This document shows, one piece after another, positions 40,012 to 50,047 of a stretch of 64,000 nucleotides of DNA (within the stretch, counting starts at the first letter, position 1; every line of letters starts with the position of its first letter). The stretch comes from Aliidiomarina indica (GTDB lineage: Bacteria > Pseudomonadota > Gammaproteobacteria > Enterobacterales > Alteromonadaceae): positions 124,001 through 188,000 of the forward strand of contig NZ_JACAVQ010000002.1 in the NCBI RefSeq assembly GCF_015354615.1, in the 5' to 3' direction. The notes beneath the pieces are model-generated. The model made no database searches. It was given only the letters and a program-made list of their open reading frames with translations, and was not told the DNA's origin. A program made the translations under genes and the position numbers.

Positions 40012-42840
40012 TTACGTGCTTAATAAAGGTTTTAAGAAACGAGCTGTATGGGACTCCGCCGAGTCACAAATGGCCTCCGGCGTTCCAGCGACCAATATTT
40101 CACCCCCGCCATTACCCCCTTCAGGGCCAAGATCGATAATCCAATCAGCGGTTTTGATGACATCCAGATTATGCTCGATAATCACGATGGTGTTGCCATG
40201 GTCGCGTAACCGATGTAAGACTGCAAGGAGCTGTTGGATGTCTTGAAAGTGCAGCCCGGTCGTGGGCTCGTCCAGAATGTAGAGGGTTTGCCCGGTATCG
40301 CGTTTAGACAGCTCACGAGCAAGCTTCACCCGCTGTGCTTCACCACCAGAAAGGGTGGTCGCCGATTGCCCTAAGCGAATATAGGATAACCCCACATCCA
40401 TCAAGGTTTGTAATTTACGTGCAATGGCAGGTACTGCATCGAAGAATTCACGGGCATCTTCCACGGTCATATCAAGTACTTCGTGGATAGTTTTGCCTTT
40501 ATAATGAATTTCCAAGGTTTCGCGGTTGTAGCGTTTCCCTTTACAGATATCACAAGGTACGTAAACATCAGGGAGGAAATGCATCTCCACTTTGATCACA
40601 CCATCGCCTTGGCACGCTTCGCAACGTCCGCCTTTTACGTTAAAGCTAAATCTGCCCGGTTTGTAACCCCGTGAGCGCGATTCCGGCACCCCGCTAAAGA
40701 GTTCACGAATGGGTGTAAAAATGCCGGTGTAGGTAGCAGGGTTCGAACGTGGCGTGCGGCCAATCGGGCTTTGGTCAATGTCGACCACTTTATCTAAATG
40801 CTCCAACCCTTTAATCGATGCGTAAGGAGCAATAGTGCCGGTGGTGGCGCCATTGAGTTCGCGATGGGCTAACGGAAATAATGTGTCGTTGATGAGGGTC
40901 GATTTGCCCGATCCGGAGACACCGGTAACACAGGTCATCAGCCCAAGTGGAATTTTCACGTCCACGTGTTTTAGGTTATTGCCATGGGCGCCAAACAGCT
41001 CGAGCCAATCTTTACCTGGCTTATGACGTTTTTTGGGGATCTCAATCGCCTTGCGGCCACTGAGGTAGTCACCGGTAAGTGAACGCTCACTATTAATAAT
41101 ATCTTCGTAGCTTCCTTCCGCGACAATTTCGCCACCATGGACACCCGCGCCAGGCCCGATATCAATAATGTAATCTGCAGCACGAATTGCATCTTCATCA
41201 TGCTCAACCACCAGCACACTATTGCCAAGGTCGCGCAAATGGCACAGGGTTGTCAGTAACCGTTCATTGTCGCGCTGATGTAGACCAATCGAGGGCTCAT
41301 CGAGAACGTACATCACGCCGACTAATCCTGCGCCAATTTGGCTGGCTAAGCGAATGCGCTGGGCCTCACCGCCCGAAAGCGTTTCCGCACTGCGCGACAG
41401 ATTGAGGTAGTTCAAGCCTACATTCACCAAGAAGCGCAATCGGTCATTAATTTCCTTCAGAATTTTCTCGGCAATTTGTGCCCGTTGCCCGCTAAGTTCT
41501 ATGTCGGTGAAAAATTGGAGCGCATCGCCAATGGCAAGTTCGGTAATATGGGGCAGCGTTGTATCGTTCACGAATACATTACGCGCTTCTTCGCGCAAGC
41601 GGGTACCACCACAGCTTCGGCATGGCTTAGTGGCGAGATATTTCGACAATTCATCGCGCACCGCATTAGAATCGGTTTCCCGATAACGCCGTTGCATATT
41701 GGGAATAATCCCCTCAAAGGGATGTTTGCGCACCACGGTATCACCGCGGTCATTCATATAGGTAAACTTCACTTCGGTATTGCCGGAGCCATGCAAAACC
41801 AAGTTCTGCACGTCCTCGGGCAAATCGTTGTAAGAGGTATTCAAATCGAATTCAAATTGCTTGGAAAGCGAACGAAGCATCTGATAGTAATAGAAGTTGC
41901 GCTTATCCCAGCCGCGAATGGCGCCACCGGTAAGGCTTAACTCTGGGTTACCGACCACTTTATCGGGATCAAAAAATTGCTCAACGCCTAGTCCATCACA
42001 GCTAGGGCATGCGCCCGCAGGATTGTTAAAAGAAAACAACCGTGGTTCGAGCTCTTGCATGCTATAGCCACAATGGGGGCAGGCAAAATTCGCTGAAAAC
42101 AGCATGGGCTTAATGTCATCTGCGTCGTCCATGCCAACAATCATGGCCGTGCCGCTAGAGAGATCCAGCGCCGTCTCAAACGACTCCGCTAAGCGTTGCT
42201 CTAATCCAGGACGCACTTTAAGGCGATCCACAACCACTTCGATATCGTGTTTTTTGTGCAATTCCAACGTCGGCGGGTCGCTTAAATCGCAGACATTGCC
42301 ATCCACGCGGGCGCGTAAAAATCCTTGCGTGGCCAAGTTTTCGAGGGTTTTTTGGTGTTCGCCTTTACGGCCCTTCACCACAGGCGCCAATAGCATCACT
42401 TTACTGCCTTCCGGTAGCGCAAGGACCTGATCAACCATTTGGCTGACGGTTTGCGCCGCAAGCGCAACATGATGTTCTGGACAGCGCGGCTCGCCAATGC
42501 GGGCAAACATTAATCGTAAATAGTCGTAAATTTCGGTAATCGTACCCACGGTCGAACGCGGGTTGTGAGACGTCGATTTCTGTTCAATGGAAATTGCAGG
42601 AGAAAGCCCCTCGATGGAATCAACATCGGGCTTTTCCATTAAACTTAAAAATTGGCGCGCGTATGCAGACAAGGACTCTACGTAACGTCGCTGCCCTTCA
42701 GCATACAAGGTATCAAATGCGAGTGAGGATTTGCCGGAACCGGATAAGCCCGTAATTACGACAAGCTTGTCCCGTGGAATTTCCAGATTAATATTTTTCA
42801 GGTTGTGGGTGCGAGCACCCCTTACTTCAATCTTGTCCAT
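40012..42840 (-). CDS. uvrA: Excinuclease ABC subunit A
   Basis: UvrA recognises bulky DNA damage and loads UvrB. The 942-residue protein has two ABC modules: Walker A at 31-38 (GLSGSGKSS) and a second ([13 protein letters not shown] near residue 645), signature motifs [12 protein letters not shown] and [12 protein letters not shown], Walker B regions [10 protein letters not shown] and [10 protein letters not shown]. Zinc sites are [20 protein letters not shown] with ACPSCDG, and [14 protein letters not shown] with [15 protein letters not shown] precedes the ATG. I find no canonical LexA box in the 234-bp divergent region, only a half-site. Confidence 0.97.
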   Translation of the reverse strand: MDKIEVRGARTHNLKNINLEIPRDKLVVITGLSGSGKSSLAFDTLYAEGQRRYVESLSAYARQFLSLMEKPDVDSIEGLSPAISIEQKSTSHNPRSTVGTITEIYDYLRLMFARIGEPRCPEHHVALAAQTVSQMVDQVLALPEGSKVMLLAPVVKGRKGEHQKTLENLATQGFLRARVDGNVCDLSDPPTLELHKKHDIEVVVDRLKVRPGLEQRLAESFETALDLSSGTAMIVGMDDADDIKPMLFSANFACPHCGYSMQELEPRLFSFNNPAGACPSCDGLGVEQFFDPDKVVGNPELSLTGGAIRGWDKRNFYYYQMLRSLSKQFEFDLNTSYNDLPEDVQNLVLHGSGNTEVKFTYMNDRGDTVVRKHPFEGIIPNMQRRYRETDSNAVRDELSKYLATKPCRSCGGTRLREEARNVFVNDTTLPHITELAIGDALQFFTDIELSGQRAQIAEKILKEINDRLRFLVNVGLNYLNLSRSAETLSGGEAQRIRLASQIGAGLVGVMYVLDEPSIGLHQRDNERLLTTLCHLRDLGNSVLVVEHDEDAIRAADYIIDIGPGAGVHGGEIVAEGSYEDIINSERSLTGDYLSGRKAIEIPKKRHKPGKDWLELFGAHGNNLKHVDVKIPLGLMTCVTGVSGSGKSTLINDTLFPLAHRELNGATTGTIAPYASIKGLEHLDKVVDIDQSPIGRTPRSNPATYTGIFTPIRELFSGVPESRSRGYKPGRFSFNVKGGRCEACQGDGVIKVEMHFLPDVYVPCDICKGKRYNRETLEIHYKGKTIHEVLDMTVEDAREFFDAVPAIARKLQTLMDVGLSYIRLGQSATTLSGGEAQRVKLARELSKRDTGQTLYILDEPTTGLHFQDIQQLLAVLHRLRDHGNTIVIIEHNLDVIKTADWIIDLGPEGGNGGGEILVAGTPEAICDSAESHTARFLKPLLST

Positions 42841-43074
42841 ATTATCCTTGGTGTTAGCGCATTTTCGAAATGTACCTGCCGCAGGCCATAGCTAAAACGA
42901 ATGCGATCGCAGATGAACAGTAATCAACCATTATCGCACAAAGCGTACCCATTCTTGAAGTCGCAAACAGCTTTCTGGCTGACGAGTCCCTATGGAATCT
43001 GATAAACTCGCCGCTCTTATTCACATCGGGCACACGTACCGAGTTTTTCATCACTGATACAGTCATTGGAAGCC

Positions 43075-44448
43075 ATGAATCAATCTGGATTAAATCGCAC
43101 AGAGAAAAAAGCAGCTATAGCCTTAGCTTCTGTGTTTGGTTTACGCATGTTAGGGCTATTTTTGATCATGCCCGTCATGGCGATTTATGGTCAGGTGTAT
43201 CCAGATTACACGCCATTCTTGGTTGGCGTCGCTATTGGTGCTTACGGACTTACCCAAGCATTTTTACAAATTCCCATGGGGTGGCTGTCCGATAGAATTG
43301 GTCGTCGCCCTGTCATTTTTGCCGGTTTACTTATTTTTGCCCTCGGAAGTGTGGTGGCGGCGATGGCAGAAACCATGCATGGCGTGATTATTGGTCGGGT
43401 GATGCAAGGGGCCGGCGCAATTGCAGGGGCTGTGTTGGCCTTGGCTGCAGATTCAGCCCGCGAAGATCAACGTCCTAAAGTGATGGCCGTTATCGGTATG
43501 GGCATTGGTCTGTCTTTTGTGTTGGCCTTGATTATTGCCCCCATACTCGGCGAGCAGATCGGCATGTCGGGCTTATTCTGGTTTACCGCAGTGCTGGCGC
43601 TAGGAGGCATCTTCCTGTTGTGGAAAGTGATGCCTGCCACGCATCAAAAAGTACCCAGCCGCGATGTACTGCCAGTCCCAAAAGAACTGGGCCGCTTGCT
43701 GCGCAACAGTCAATTGGGCCGATTAAATTTTGGTGTATTCGTGTTGCACTTAGTGCTCACCGCTTGGTTTGTCACTTTGCCATTACAAATGGTGGATGCC
43801 GGGTTGGCAGCGCAACACCATAGCTGGCTTTATTTACCTACCTTAATTCTCTCTTTTGCGGTCATGGTACCGATGATGATCGTACTGGTGAGACGACAGC
43901 AGCAGGTGCTTGGAATGCGTCTGGCAATGACGCTGTTGGTGATTGCTTTGTCAGTGATTGCGTTATTTAGTGATCAACTCTGGACAATTGTGCTTTCAGT
44001 GTGGATATTCTTCATAGGATTTAATTATCTTGAAGCAAGCTTCCCAGCATTACTCACCCAACATGCACCAGCGGGGAGTAAAGGAAGTGCAAGCGGTTTG
44101 TTTACCACATGTCAGTTTGCTGGCGCTTTTATTGGCGGTGCTGCAGGTGGTTATTTTTACCAACAGGGTGGCACACTTGCTGTTATGCTTTTCGCCATTG
44201 CACTGTTAGTATTGTGGATACTCACCAGTGCAGGGCTGCGCCAAGTTGCTGCAACAACGCGGATGCATCTGTCGATTGCGGGCGTGCCGAACGAGCAGGC
44301 AGAAACTCTTGCAGCCGCTCTGATCGAACAGCCGGGCATCGAAGAAGCCATCGTGCTGCCCGATGAAGGCACAACCTATTTAAAAATTAAGCGTGATCAA
44401 TATGACGCGGCGGCAATTCAAGCACTAATTGCACGCTATCAGAAATAA
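43075..44448 (+). CDS. YajR-like MFS transporter with C-terminal YAM domain
   Basis: A 457-residue major facilitator protein with 12 predicted spans. The loop 2-3 motif GWLSDRIGRRPVIFAGLL fits drug-proton antiporters, and the spans end near residue 385. A soluble C-terminal domain of about 70 residues follows (MHLSIAGVPNEQAETLAAAL onward, ending IQALIARYQK), matching the ferredoxin-like YAM domain of E. coli YajR in placement and length. The ATG at 43075 is preferred over the in-frame TTG at 43066. It is divergent from uvrA and 15 nt upstream of ssb. The substrate is unknown. Confidence 0.85.
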   Translation: MNQSGLNRTEKKAAIALASVFGLRMLGLFLIMPVMAIYGQVYPDYTPFLVGVAIGAYGLTQAFLQIPMGWLSDRIGRRPVIFAGLLIFALGSVVAAMAETMHGVIIGRVMQGAGAIAGAVLALAADSAREDQRPKVMAVIGMGIGLSFVLALIIAPILGEQIGMSGLFWFTAVLALGGIFLLWKVMPATHQKVPSRDVLPVPKELGRLLRNSQLGRLNFGVFVLHLVLTAWFVTLPLQMVDAGLAAQHHSWLYLPTLILSFAVMVPMMIVLVRRQQQVLGMRLAMTLLVIALSVIALFSDQLWTIVLSVWIFFIGFNYLEASFPALLTQHAPAGSKGSASGLFTTCQFAGAFIGGAAGGYFYQQGGTLAVMLFAIALLVLWILTSAGLRQVAATTRMHLSIAGVPNEQAETLAAALIEQPGIEEAIVLPDEGTTYLKIKRDQYDAAAIQALIARYQK

Positions 44449-44463
44449 AAACAGGAGAACGGA

Positions 44464-44982
44464 ATGGCCAGTCGTGGAGTGAACAAAGTAATTTTGATCG
44501 GTAACTTGGGCGCAGACCCGGAAGTGCGCTACACGCAAAACAGTGTGGCCATTGCCAACCTAAACCTTGCCACCAGTGAAACCTGGAAAGACAAGCAAAC
44601 CGGCGAGCAGAAAGAAATTACTGAATGGCATCGCGTGGTGTGTTATCGCCGCCTCGCGGAGATTGCCGGTGAATACCTAAAGAAGGGCTCTAAAGTATAT
44701 ATTGAAGGGCGTCTGCAAACCCGTAAATGGCAAGACCAAAGTGGTACCGATCGTTACACCACTGAAATTGTGGCGAATGAAATGCAAATGTTGGATAGCC
44801 GCGGTGGTAGCGGTGATTACAGCAATCAGCAGCAAGGTGGCTATCAGCAAAATCAAGGCGGAGGCAAGCCTCAAGGCGGCGGGCAACCGCAACAAGGTGG
44901 CCAGAGCCAGCCGCAGCAGCGTCCTGCAGCGCCTCAGCCAGCACCGCTGGATAATGACTTTGACGACGATATTCCGTTCTAG
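44464..44982 (+). CDS. ssb: Single-stranded DNA-binding protein
   Basis: SSB coats single-stranded DNA and recruits repair and replication proteins through its tail. The 172-residue product has the OB fold ([54 protein letters not shown]), a Gly/Gln-rich linker (residues about 115-155) and the acidic tip [13 protein letters not shown] precedes the ATG. It follows the MFS gene by 15 nt and ends in a strong terminator; next to uvrA as in E. coli, though not directly adjacent. Confidence 0.97.
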   Translation: MASRGVNKVILIGNLGADPEVRYTQNSVAIANLNLATSETWKDKQTGEQKEITEWHRVVCYRRLAEIAGEYLKKGSKVYIEGRLQTRKWQDQSGTDRYTTEIVANEMQMLDSRGGSGDYSNQQQGGYQQNQGGGKPQGGGQPQQGGQSQPQQRPAAPQPAPLDNDFDDDIPF

Positions 44983-45000
44983 GTTACAGCGAGTTTACTC

Positions 45001-45027
45001 AAAGCCCCGCTCTTGCGGGGCTTTTTT
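45001..45027 (+). terminator. Rho-independent terminator after ssb
   Basis: AAAGCCCCGC, TCTT loop, GCGGGGCTTTTTT. Confidence 0.96.
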
Positions 45028-45217
45028 GTAGTGAGCCAAAACGGAGATAACCGCATAGGCTTACCATTCAGTCATCGTAAAAGTAATCACAATGGAAGGA
45101 CCAAATCGACTGGAGCCTGCTTGGAGATGCGCTACCCTTATAGGTAACCGTTTTTGTTGTAGATGCAACTTAGTTTCTGGCGCAACGCCTTTTTTTAGCA
45201 AACCATAGGAGTATTCG

Positions 45218-46693
45218 ATGTCAAAATCTGCAGTTCGCCTTGAGGATATGCTTCACCAAGCCTGTTACGTCAACGGAGAATGGCGCAGTAGCGCATCGGG
45301 CGAGATGTTCGATGTCACCAATCCTGCCAATGGTGAGCTTGTAGGGCGCGCGCCCAAGCTTACGGCGTTGGAAACAGCGGAAGCAATTCAAGCGGCCCAT
45401 GATGCATTTGCCAAATGGCGAAAAACCAGTGCGAAAGAACGCGCCGATATTTTGAAAGCTTGGTATCAAGCCATTATGGATCACGCAGATGTACTCGCCG
45501 AATTAATGTGCGTGGAGATGGGTAAACCCGTTGCCGAGGCTAAAGGCGAAGTACAGTATGCGGCAAGCTTTATTGAATGGTATGCCGAAGAAGCCCGCCG
45601 CATGTATGGCGACACCATTCCTGGCCTTGACGCATCAAATCGAGTGGTGGTAACCCGCGAACCCGTAGGCGTGTGTGTCGCCATTACTCCTTGGAATTTC
45701 CCCGCAGCCATGATTACTCGTAAAGTTGCGCCCGCACTTGCGGCAGGCTGTACCATGGTGGTGCGGCCCGCATCAGCGAGCCCGTTTTCCGCACTTGCTT
45801 TGGCAGCACTGGGGGAGAAAGCAGGAATTCCTGCCGGTGTGCTCAATGTGGTCACTGGCGCCTCAAAAGTGATTGGCCCTGTCTTTACCGATAGCCCACT
45901 GGTACGGAAACTTAGCTTCACTGGCTCGACTGCGGTTGGGTCACATTTGATGGCCGCATCAGCGCCAACGGTAAAGCGCGTGTCGCTTGAACTGGGCGGA
46001 AACGCGCCCTTTATTGTATTTGATGATGCAGATATCGATGCCGCAGTCGACGGTGCCGTCGCTTGTAAATTTCGGAATGCCGGACAAACCTGTGTTTGCG
46101 CCAATCGTATTTACGTTCAGGCCGGCGTGTACGACGAGTTTCTCAAAAAATTCACCGCTAAAGTGAAAGCACTCAAGGTGGGTGATGGCCGCGAATCGGG
46201 TGTCGAAATAGGCCCCCTCATTAATCAAGGAGCCGTGGACAAAGTTTCGCGCCATATTGAGGATGCGAAAAAGAATGGTGGCCGTGTGTTGCTCGGGGGT
46301 AAACCTCATGAGCGTGGCGGCTTATGGTTTGAACCCACGGTAATTGCCGACTGTGACCAGTCCATGTTGTGCGCACGCGAGGAAACCTTTGGTCCGTTGG
46401 CGCCAGTGTTTAAATTTAACAAAGAAGAAGAGGCGATCACCTGGGCAAACGACACTGAATTCGGATTAGCATCGTATTTTTATGCGCGCGATATTTATCG
46501 CATCCAGCGGGCTGCCGAAGCTCTTGAGGCCGGGATGGTGGGCATCAACACAGGTATTGTGTCGAATGCGACAGCACCTTTTGGTGGGGTGAAGTCGTCA
46601 GGCATTGGCCGAGAGGGTTCCCATCAAGGGCTCGATGAGTATACCGAGTGGAAATACTTAAGTTACGGTGGGTTCTCTGAGGACGGTAAGTAA
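45218..46693 (+). CDS. gabD: NAD(P)-dependent succinate-semialdehyde dehydrogenase
   Basis: An aldehyde dehydrogenase of 491 residues, closest in pattern to GabD, which oxidises succinate semialdehyde to succinate. Catalytic residues: Glu258 in SLELGGNAPF and Cys292 in FRNAGQTCVCANR, with a second Cys294 as in E. coli GabD. ITPWNFPAAMITRK and FTGSTAVGSHL belong to the cofactor site. The usual Lys in VxKPA is replaced: TMVVRPASASPFSALAL has Arg183, which may change cofactor binding. AGGAG precedes the ATG. No gabT is adjacent, so the aldehyde source is not evident, and another aldehyde substrate is possible. Confidence 0.85.
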   Translation: MSKSAVRLEDMLHQACYVNGEWRSSASGEMFDVTNPANGELVGRAPKLTALETAEAIQAAHDAFAKWRKTSAKERADILKAWYQAIMDHADVLAELMCVEMGKPVAEAKGEVQYAASFIEWYAEEARRMYGDTIPGLDASNRVVVTREPVGVCVAITPWNFPAAMITRKVAPALAAGCTMVVRPASASPFSALALAALGEKAGIPAGVLNVVTGASKVIGPVFTDSPLVRKLSFTGSTAVGSHLMAASAPTVKRVSLELGGNAPFIVFDDADIDAAVDGAVACKFRNAGQTCVCANRIYVQAGVYDEFLKKFTAKVKALKVGDGRESGVEIGPLINQGAVDKVSRHIEDAKKNGGRVLLGGKPHERGGLWFEPTVIADCDQSMLCAREETFGPLAPVFKFNKEEEAITWANDTEFGLASYFYARDIYRIQRAAEALEAGMVGINTGIVSNATAPFGGVKSSGIGREGSHQGLDEYTEWKYLSYGGFSEDGK

Positions 46694-46704
46694 GCAGAGC
46701 GGAC

Positions 46705-46737
46705 TATAGCTGAGAGGTGCTAACCCTCTCAGCTATA
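46705..46737. terminator. Bidirectional hairpin between gabD and add
   Basis: TATAGCTGAGAGG (46705-46717), a 7-nt loop and its exact complement (46725-46737). The 13-bp stem sits between two convergent genes. Neither side has a clean T-run, so it may need Rho or act mainly in 3' end protection. Confidence 0.6.
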
Positions 46738-46748
46738 CCCTTGCTTCA

Positions 46749-48005
46749 TTAGATAAACCCATACTTGCGTGCGACAACATCAAAATGCTCTAACGCATGT
46801 TTTGCGTAAGCGCGCTTCTCAACGTAGTTCCCTGGGAAGAAATTCTTTTTAAAGCCATAAGCGACCATGTCTTTAAGGCGTTTTAACGGCACGGGGAAAT
46901 TATCCAACGCTAATTTGTACTCATCACTTACAGTGGTGTTTGAAACCAATCGATTATCGGTACAAATTACGGTGGCAATCCGATTATTCAGCATGTGCTT
47001 AAAGTTGTGATCTTTTATATCCGCAATCGCAGGGTTTGTTTGCAGGTTACTGGTTAAGCACACTTCCACGGCAATGCGTCGATCGGCGATGTAGGAGGCT
47101 AAGCTGCGACTATAAGCCTCTTTATCGATGATGCTTGGATCTTCGATCATCTCTGGTGAGAACAACGAGTAGCCATGGCCTAAACGGTCTGCATAGCATT
47201 GAGTGAGAGCTTCAAAGATGCTTTCAGCGCCATATGCCTCTCCGGCGTGAACGGTTTTTAGTAAGAAGTTTTGGTGCGCGTATTCATACACTTCTTTAAA
47301 TTTACTGGCTGGGTAACCGTTTTCTTGACCGGCGATGTCTAGCCCTACAATAGGCAAACCTTCGTCATCGCGCATGCGAACGCTGGCGCGAATCAATTCC
47401 ATCGCCGCCGACTTGATCACGTCCATGGGGGCATGGTCACGTAATAGTTGGAACAACTGAGTGTAGTAAGGAGAAAAGCCTTTCTTACCAAACATACGCA
47501 TGGCGCAATTGATGATGCCGTACTCGAACGGTGGCTTTAAACCCGATTCGAAGCCAACATCGTCGCGACGGTTATATTCGATTTTGGCCTTTTTCAAACC
47601 ATTATTAACAGCGTGCATCACTTCATCGAAACCAATTCCGCGCGCTGGGTCCATCAATAACTGAGGGGCAAAGCGCACTTCAATATAATTCACGCCTTCT
47701 TCCAAATTATCCACAGCAAGCTCGTACGCCGCTTGTTCCATGTTCTCAAGATCACGTAACACCGAGCAGGTGTACTGAAAACCATTCAGGTACTCACCGA
47801 GATTGTTGTACTTCTCTTTGAAGACCAAATCTTTTAGGCCTTCAACGCTGTAGGAAGGTAATTCAATTTTACTGCGTTGGGCCATTTCAATCAGGCCCTG
47901 AGGACGTAAGCTACCATCAAGGTGCAAGTGCAAATCTGCTTTCGGCAATTCGCGGATAAAGTCCAATGAATAGGTGGTTGGGGCAGAATCTGATGCACTC
48001 GCCAT
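46749..48005 (-). CDS. add: Adenosine deaminase family protein
   Basis: A 418-residue zinc amidohydrolase of the adenosine deaminase family, converting adenosine to inosine. Metal ligands are H26 and H28 in PKADLHLHLDGS; KTVHAGEAYGAES, RLGHGYSLF and the aspartate-bearing ICTDNRLVSNTTVSDE follow. It is about 85 residues longer than E. coli Add, with an N-terminal extension and a longer middle. The last motif reads CTDNR where E. coli has a double aspartate, so the preferred substrate could differ. AGGAG lies upstream of the ATG. It converges on gabD and diverges from tdk. Confidence 0.85.
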   Translation of the reverse strand: MASASDSAPTTYSLDFIRELPKADLHLHLDGSLRPQGLIEMAQRSKIELPSYSVEGLKDLVFKEKYNNLGEYLNGFQYTCSVLRDLENMEQAAYELAVDNLEEGVNYIEVRFAPQLLMDPARGIGFDEVMHAVNNGLKKAKIEYNRRDDVGFESGLKPPFEYGIINCAMRMFGKKGFSPYYTQLFQLLRDHAPMDVIKSAAMELIRASVRMRDDEGLPIVGLDIAGQENGYPASKFKEVYEYAHQNFLLKTVHAGEAYGAESIFEALTQCYADRLGHGYSLFSPEMIEDPSIIDKEAYSRSLASYIADRRIAVEVCLTSNLQTNPAIADIKDHNFKHMLNNRIATVICTDNRLVSNTTVSDEYKLALDNFPVPLKRLKDMVAYGFKKNFFPGNYVEKRAYAKHALEHFDVVARKYGFI

Positions 48006-48271
48006 GGCGTTACTCCTACTAGTTTAATGTAACCGCGTATTCTATCGCATTTTTCATCGCAATGCGCGGCTATATGAACTCATTTTGCTGGTATCGGCGT
48101 TCCCTTGGACTAGGTTAAGTTGCACAATTTATTCACATTCTGACAATGCTTTTTAGCGTAGATTGGGGCAACATACAGGCTGCCTCATTTTTGTTAGAAC
48201 GCTTTGAAACGACACCTTGTTAGCAGGGTAACGCAAAAACACCGATAACAGATTAATCACGGAATAGACGC

Positions 48272-48889
48272 ATGGCCTCGCTTTATTTTACTTATTCAGC
48301 AATGAATGCAGGGAAAAGCACATCGTTGTTGCAAGTTGCTTATAACTACGAAGAACGTGAGCAACGGGTGTTGCTCCTCACTCCAGCGCTAGATACGCGG
48401 GTCGGTGAAGGAAAAATTCACTCTCGCCTTGGGCTAACACGCAGCGCAGAAACCTTCACTGAAAAAACGGATTTATATCGGGTTATTGCGCACACCCTTG
48501 AAGAACAAACGCTAGATTGCGTGTTGCTCGATGAAGCGCAGTTTTTAACCCCAGAGCAAGTATGGCAGCTCGCGCGCGCGGTCGATGCCTTACATACCCC
48601 AGTAATGTGTTATGGCATTCGTACCGATGCCTTTGGTAATGCATTTCCTGGAAGTGCCACATTATTGGCCATCGCCGATAAATTATCGGAGATAAAAACC
48701 ATCTGTTTTTGTGGCCGCAAGGCCACCATGGTGTACCGTTCCGGGCCCGATGGTAAAGCGATTACTGGTGGTGAACAAATATCAATTGGCGGAAATGAGC
48801 GATATGTCTCTTGTTGCCGTAAACATTGGGTTGAAGCATTGGAAAAAGCAGGAATTGACCAGCAAAATTTTCCACTAAGTGAGGAATGA
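48272..48889 (+). CDS. tdk: Thymidine kinase
   Basis: Thymidine kinase of the type II family phosphorylates thymidine for salvage. The 205-residue protein has the P-loop YSAMNAGKSTSLLQ (residues about 8-21), the DEAQFL Walker B-like motif, GIRTDAFGNAFPGS, and structural zinc cysteines in CFCGRKATM and SCCRKHW. The start gives the conserved ASLYFTYSAMNAGKS. A 266-bp divergent region separates it from add. Its stop codon overlaps a possible macA ATG. Confidence 0.95.
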   Translation: MASLYFTYSAMNAGKSTSLLQVAYNYEEREQRVLLLTPALDTRVGEGKIHSRLGLTRSAETFTEKTDLYRVIAHTLEEQTLDCVLLDEAQFLTPEQVWQLARAVDALHTPVMCYGIRTDAFGNAFPGSATLLAIADKLSEIKTICFCGRKATMVYRSGPDGKAITGGEQISIGGNERYVSCCRKHWVEALEKAGIDQQNFPLSEE

Positions 48890-48894
48890 ACAAG

Positions 48895-50046
48895 ATGGCG
48901 AAGCGCAGCAGTAAAGCCTGGATGTGGTGGCTCGTGGTAGGCGTACTCGCCGTACTGGCGGTGGCATGGTGGCAATGGCCGAGTGACAACGGCGAGCCCC
49001 GCTTTAATACCAGTAAAGTGGAAACCCGCACAATTGAAGTGGTGGTCACTGCCACGGGCCGATTGCAGCCGTTGGATTTTGTCGATGTAGGCGCGCAGGT
49101 GTCGGGACAGCTAGAGCGTCTGCACGTGAATATTGGCGATCAGGTAGAGGCGGGGCAGTTGCTCGCGGAAATCGATGCCACGGTGTTAGAAGCGCGTTTA
49201 GATGGTACGCGAGCGCAGCTCAAGTTTCAGCAGGGCCAATTACGGGAGCGTGAAGCCAATCGCGATCTTGCTGAAATTAATTTGAATCGTCAGCAGCGAC
49301 TGCTCGCCGATCGGGCGACTTCAGAAGAAATGGTGGAGAGTGCGGAAGCGACCGCACGCGCCGAGAACGCGCGCATTGATCAAATTGTTGCTCAGATTGA
49401 GCAAACAGAATCATCGTTGCGTGCTGAAGAAGCCAACCTAAACTACACCCGAATCTTTGCGCCTATGGCAGGCACCGTGGTTAGTATTCCGGCGCGGCGC
49501 GGACAAACCTTAAATGCGGCGCAAACCACGCCGACCATCCTTTCCATTGCAGATTTATCGGTGATGCGGGTCGAAGCGCAGGTCTCAGAAGCAGATATTG
49601 GCCGTTTGCGTGATGCCATGCCTGTGTACTTTACAACCTTAGGAAACCGCGGACAGCGGTGGACAAGCGCGCTTGATTTAATTGAGCCGACCCCAAAAAT
49701 CGAAAACAACGTGGTGCTATATAACGCGCTGTTTGATGTTCCAAATCCAGAAGGCCGTCTGCTGCCACAAATGACCACCCAAGTATTCTTTGTGGTTGAT
49801 AGTGCCGAAAATGTATTGTCAGTTCCTTTCGCGGCTGTGCGTCCAAGTGGACGCGGACAAGGCACCGTTGAGGTGTTACGCGGCGATGGCCAAACAGAAA
49901 CGGTTACTGTGCGCACCGGACTCACCGATCGCGTTTATATAGAAATCCGAGATGGCCTCAATGCAGGCGACCATGTTGTGATTCCACGTCAGCAAGCTGG
50001 TGGCCCAGGTGGTTCGGCAGGCGGTCGTGGCGGACGGATGTTCTAA
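48895..50046 (+). CDS. macA: MacA-like periplasmic adaptor of an ABC efflux pump
   Basis: A 383-residue membrane-fusion protein. A single N-terminal anchor ([18 protein letters not shown]) is followed by a barrel-sandwich domain ([20 protein letters not shown]), a helical hairpin coiled coil (residues about 100-170), the return strand ([20 protein letters not shown]) and beta-barrel and proximal domains, ending in a Gly-rich tail. I prefer the ATG at 48895, which has GAGGA 9 nt upstream; the ATG at 48886 overlaps the tdk stop but has the ribosome site too close. It forms an operon with macB, 1 nt downstream. Substrate could be a macrolide, a lipopeptide or another compound. Confidence 0.85.
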   Translation: MAKRSSKAWMWWLVVGVLAVLAVAWWQWPSDNGEPRFNTSKVETRTIEVVVTATGRLQPLDFVDVGAQVSGQLERLHVNIGDQVEAGQLLAEIDATVLEARLDGTRAQLKFQQGQLREREANRDLAEINLNRQQRLLADRATSEEMVESAEATARAENARIDQIVAQIEQTESSLRAEEANLNYTRIFAPMAGTVVSIPARRGQTLNAAQTTPTILSIADLSVMRVEAQVSEADIGRLRDAMPVYFTTLGNRGQRWTSALDLIEPTPKIENNVVLYNALFDVPNPEGRLLPQMTTQVFFVVDSAENVLSVPFAAVRPSGRGQGTVEVLRGDGQTETVTVRTGLTDRVYIEIRDGLNAGDHVVIPRQQAGGPGGSAGGRGGRMF

Positions 50047-50047
50047 T

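Noticed and set aside
42905..42922. LexA box upstream of uvrA
   Set aside because: Only a half-site is present; the opposite half (CTG at the required spacing) is missing.
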